NCBI RefSeq assembly: GCF_001887595.1
Contig: NZ_CP017480.1
Location: 4,244,001 to 4,308,000 of the forward strand
Length of the DNA stretch: 64,000 nt
Direction: 5' to 3'
DNA from: Luteibacter rhizovicinus DSM 16549
Lineage (GTDB): Bacteria > Pseudomonadota > Gammaproteobacteria > Xanthomonadales > Rhodanobacteraceae
A program made the translations under genes and the position numbers. Below are positions 62,801-64,000 of the stretch, piece after piece (position 1 is the stretch's first letter; each line of letters begins with the position of its first letter). The notes under the pieces are model-generated. The model was not told where the DNA came from. It did no database searches and saw only the letters and a program-made list of their open reading frames with translations.

Positions 62801-62822
62801 CACGCCAGCGCTAGCGGGCGTG
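62801..62822. repeat. Inverted repeat upstream of the galactoside operon
   Basis: CACGCC and GGCGTG arms (6 perfect pairs) surround AGCGCTAGCG. It lies 113-134 bases upstream of the receptor start. It could be a second regulatory site or a hairpin. Confidence 0.4.
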
Positions 62823-63253
62823 CGTAAAGATCACGACGGACGGGTGAACGTGCCGATCAGGACGGTCGGACGATCAGAGGGAGGTTTGCGGCGGAGAGTA
62901 GCCGGCAACGCACTTGCCGCGGGAACGCAGGGCGCTCAGCTTGGCACGCACGAGGATCGGCAAGCCGTCGGCCATCACACGCGCGAACGGACGACCTGCG
63001 ACATGGCAGCTGGCGTTTTCATTTGAATTGGGCCGACGCATCGTAGCGGTCTGTCCGTCATTCATCGCGAGCTGCGAATCGGCATGCCAGAGAGCCTGCC
63101 GGAAGGGTTACGCATACGGACGTCCAATCGAACGCCGCGCGTGGAACAAGATATAGCGCACTGTAAAAAAGGCGTCAACTGCCAAAAATGCATAGGTGAC
63201 GGGATGTTGCGACGCACCAACGAACAGCGCCCTGCCCGCACGCATTCTGCTCG

Positions 63254-63290
63254 GTAGGAGCCGACTTGTCGGCGATCCCGCGCCAGCGGG
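63254..63290. repeat. REP-like half element
   Basis: GTAGGAGCCGACTTGTCGGC followed by GATCCCGCGCCAGCGGG is one arm of the element at 42078 with its central block; no inverse arm was found nearby. It lies downstream of the minus-strand hypothetical gene ending at 63317. Confidence 0.75.
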
Positions 63291-63316
63291 CACACGTCCC
63301 TCGACGCGCGACGGGA

Positions 63317-63796
63317 TTACGGAAACTTTTCGAGCGTCACCGTGCTCTTTACTTGTTCAGAGAAGCATCCCTTGTTTGGCCGCAAGGTCAAAGCCCACGA
63401 CACATCCACATCAGAACTCCGGAGTGCCGTACCCAGGTCGGAAATGACATCCTCAAGCAAAACCTCCCTGGTCACCGTTTCGTTCGGTCGGATCAACAGG
63501 GGCCCCACACCCGGATCGATGAAGGGAATGGTGGCCTTGAGTTTGCGACCGTCTGCCTTCGAAACAGCTCCGAGCGACAGGCCGTTCGACCAGAAATAAT
63601 ACTCTTCGGTTTCGATCGTCTTCTTCGTAGGATTGTGAATCGTCATCCGCAGTATGTGGCCACGCTCGTTCCTCACGATCGAGCTTTGCTCAGAGAGCGT
63701 CGCGCAGAGCTCTTGCTCGGCCGCGTGTACCGCTCCGGACAAGACAAAGCCGCCAAGAAAGCACACGCAAAGCGCCCCTCTTCCCATCCCCATCAC
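63317..63796 (-). CDS. Secreted hypothetical protein
   Basis: 159 aa, family not recognised. A signal peptide (MMGMGRGALCVCFLGGFVLS, cut near GAVHAA) is followed by a compact beta-rich domain of about 130 residues with two cysteines (CATLSEQ and KGCFSEQ) that may form a disulfide. The layout (HNPTKKTIETEEYYFWSN, LLIRPNETVTREVLLED) suggests an immunoglobulin-like beta sandwich. Its ATG overlaps the YceI gene stop (ATGA at 63793-63796), so the two are co-translated and probably both periplasmic. Confidence 0.65.
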   Translation of the reverse strand: MMGMGRGALCVCFLGGFVLSGAVHAAEQELCATLSEQSSIVRNERGHILRMTIHNPTKKTIETEEYYFWSNGLSLGAVSKADGRKLKATIPFIDPGVGPLLIRPNETVTREVLLEDVISDLGTALRSSDVDVSWALTLRPNKGCFSEQVKSTVTLEKFP

Positions 63797-64000
63797 GACT
63801 TCACGAATTCGGTCTCGACAAGAATCGTGACTTCGTCGGCTTCAAGCGGCACCCATTCGCCCACGCCGAACTCCGATCGCTTGAATGTCGCCTCGCCCGA
63901 AAAGCCCATGCGTGGCTGAGCAAATCCACGATAGACGACGCTCAGTTTTACCGGCTTCTTTACGCCATGGAAATCCAGAACGCCGTCGACCACCGTGTGC
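63793..64000 (-). CDS. YceI-family protein (C-terminal part, cut by the window edge)
   Basis: The last 68 codons are visible. VVDGVLDFHGVKKPVKLSVV and the segment GFSGEATFKRSEFGVGEW, ending in DEVTILVETEF, are the conserved C-terminal half of YceI lipocalin-like proteins, which bind polyisoprenoids in the periplasm. The start lies beyond base 64000. It is the upstream partner of the secreted hypothetical gene. Confidence 0.85.
   Translation of the reverse strand, partial: HTVVDGVLDFHGVKKPVKLSVVYRGFAQPRMGFSGEATFKRSEFGVGEWVPLEADEVTILVETEFVKS

Larger units (their letters stand above)
62689..63316. other. Intergenic region upstream of the galactoside operon
   Basis: About 630 bases. Contents are the palindrome TGCTTTTAAAAGCA (62709-62722), a CACGCC...GGCGTG inverted repeat (62801-62822), an AT-rich tract near 63150-63195, and one REP-like half element at 63254-63290. 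No open frame here looks like a gene. Confidence 0.6.

Noticed and set aside
1..64000. Mobile elements, CRISPR arrays, tRNA or rRNA genes
   Set aside because: No transposase or integrase motifs, no regularly spaced direct repeats other than the coding PYGA repeat, and no cloverleaf or rRNA-like sequence was noticed. A tRNAscan or Infernal run would be needed to exclude them fully.

Overview
The window is a dense, GC-rich, gammaproteobacterial-looking chromosome segment. TonB-dependent receptors feeding degradative operons, several RND efflux systems, many GTG starts, and dispersed copies of a REP-like hairpin (GTGGGAGCCGAT...) suggest a Lysobacterales/Xanthomonadales member, most like Rhodanobacteraceae such as Luteibacter or Dyella. 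That placement is an inference from style. I saw no tRNA, rRNA, CRISPR array, integrase or transposase.

Layout. 1-7.4 kb: the end of a possible carbonic anhydrase gene, an XRE/MmyB-type regulator, and a TetR-controlled tripartite RND pump. The outer membrane factor is divergent from tetR-adaptor-permease, and both intergenic regions carry the same operator, GTGACCA-N10-TGGTCAC. 7.4-15.2 kb: an HD-domain protein, two GlxA-type (DJ-1 + AraC) regulators, a small isomerase-like protein, an alpha/beta hydrolase, a DUF1989 + YcgG/GntA-like pair, a YkgJ cysteine-cluster protein and a methyltransferase. 15.2-27.5 kb: a peptide or D-amino-acid catabolic region. It holds an M81 (MlrC-like) peptidase, RidA, a DAO-type oxidase, a serine hydrolase broken by one in-frame amber codon, an RpiR regulator, a POT transporter, a dipeptide epimerase, a second serine hydrolase and a TonB receptor. 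The collection resembles the mlrB/mlrC/mlrD part of the microcystin pathway, without mlrA.

27.7-31.3 kb: assorted small genes, ending with a secreted protein built of four 17-residue repeats around Pro-Tyr-Gly-Ala. 31.3-42.1 kb: three paralogous P-loop kinases and an LpxO-like hydroxylase, then a bacterial ceramide (sphingolipid) operon of acyl-ACP synthetase, ceramide reductase-type epimerase, acyl carrier protein and serine palmitoyltransferase. This is coupled to a flippase and a tandemly duplicated CHAD-like helical gene. 42.2-52.1 kb: a minus-strand operon whose first gene is a GNAT-fold protein resembling bacterial ceramide synthase (Caulobacter CC_1154 type), followed by an MdtABC-like double-RND pump and its outer membrane factor. 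The two operons together would supply all five known ceramide functions.

52.6-64 kb: a chemotaxis receptor, then a tightly coupled glycoside operon (TonB receptor, GH35 beta-galactosidase, APC permease, PfkB kinase, GH4 glycosidase), then a secreted hypothetical protein and a partial YceI gene at the edge. A REP-like element is translated in frame inside the beta-galactosidase. Functional statements rest on recognised motifs and gene order; no database search was possible.
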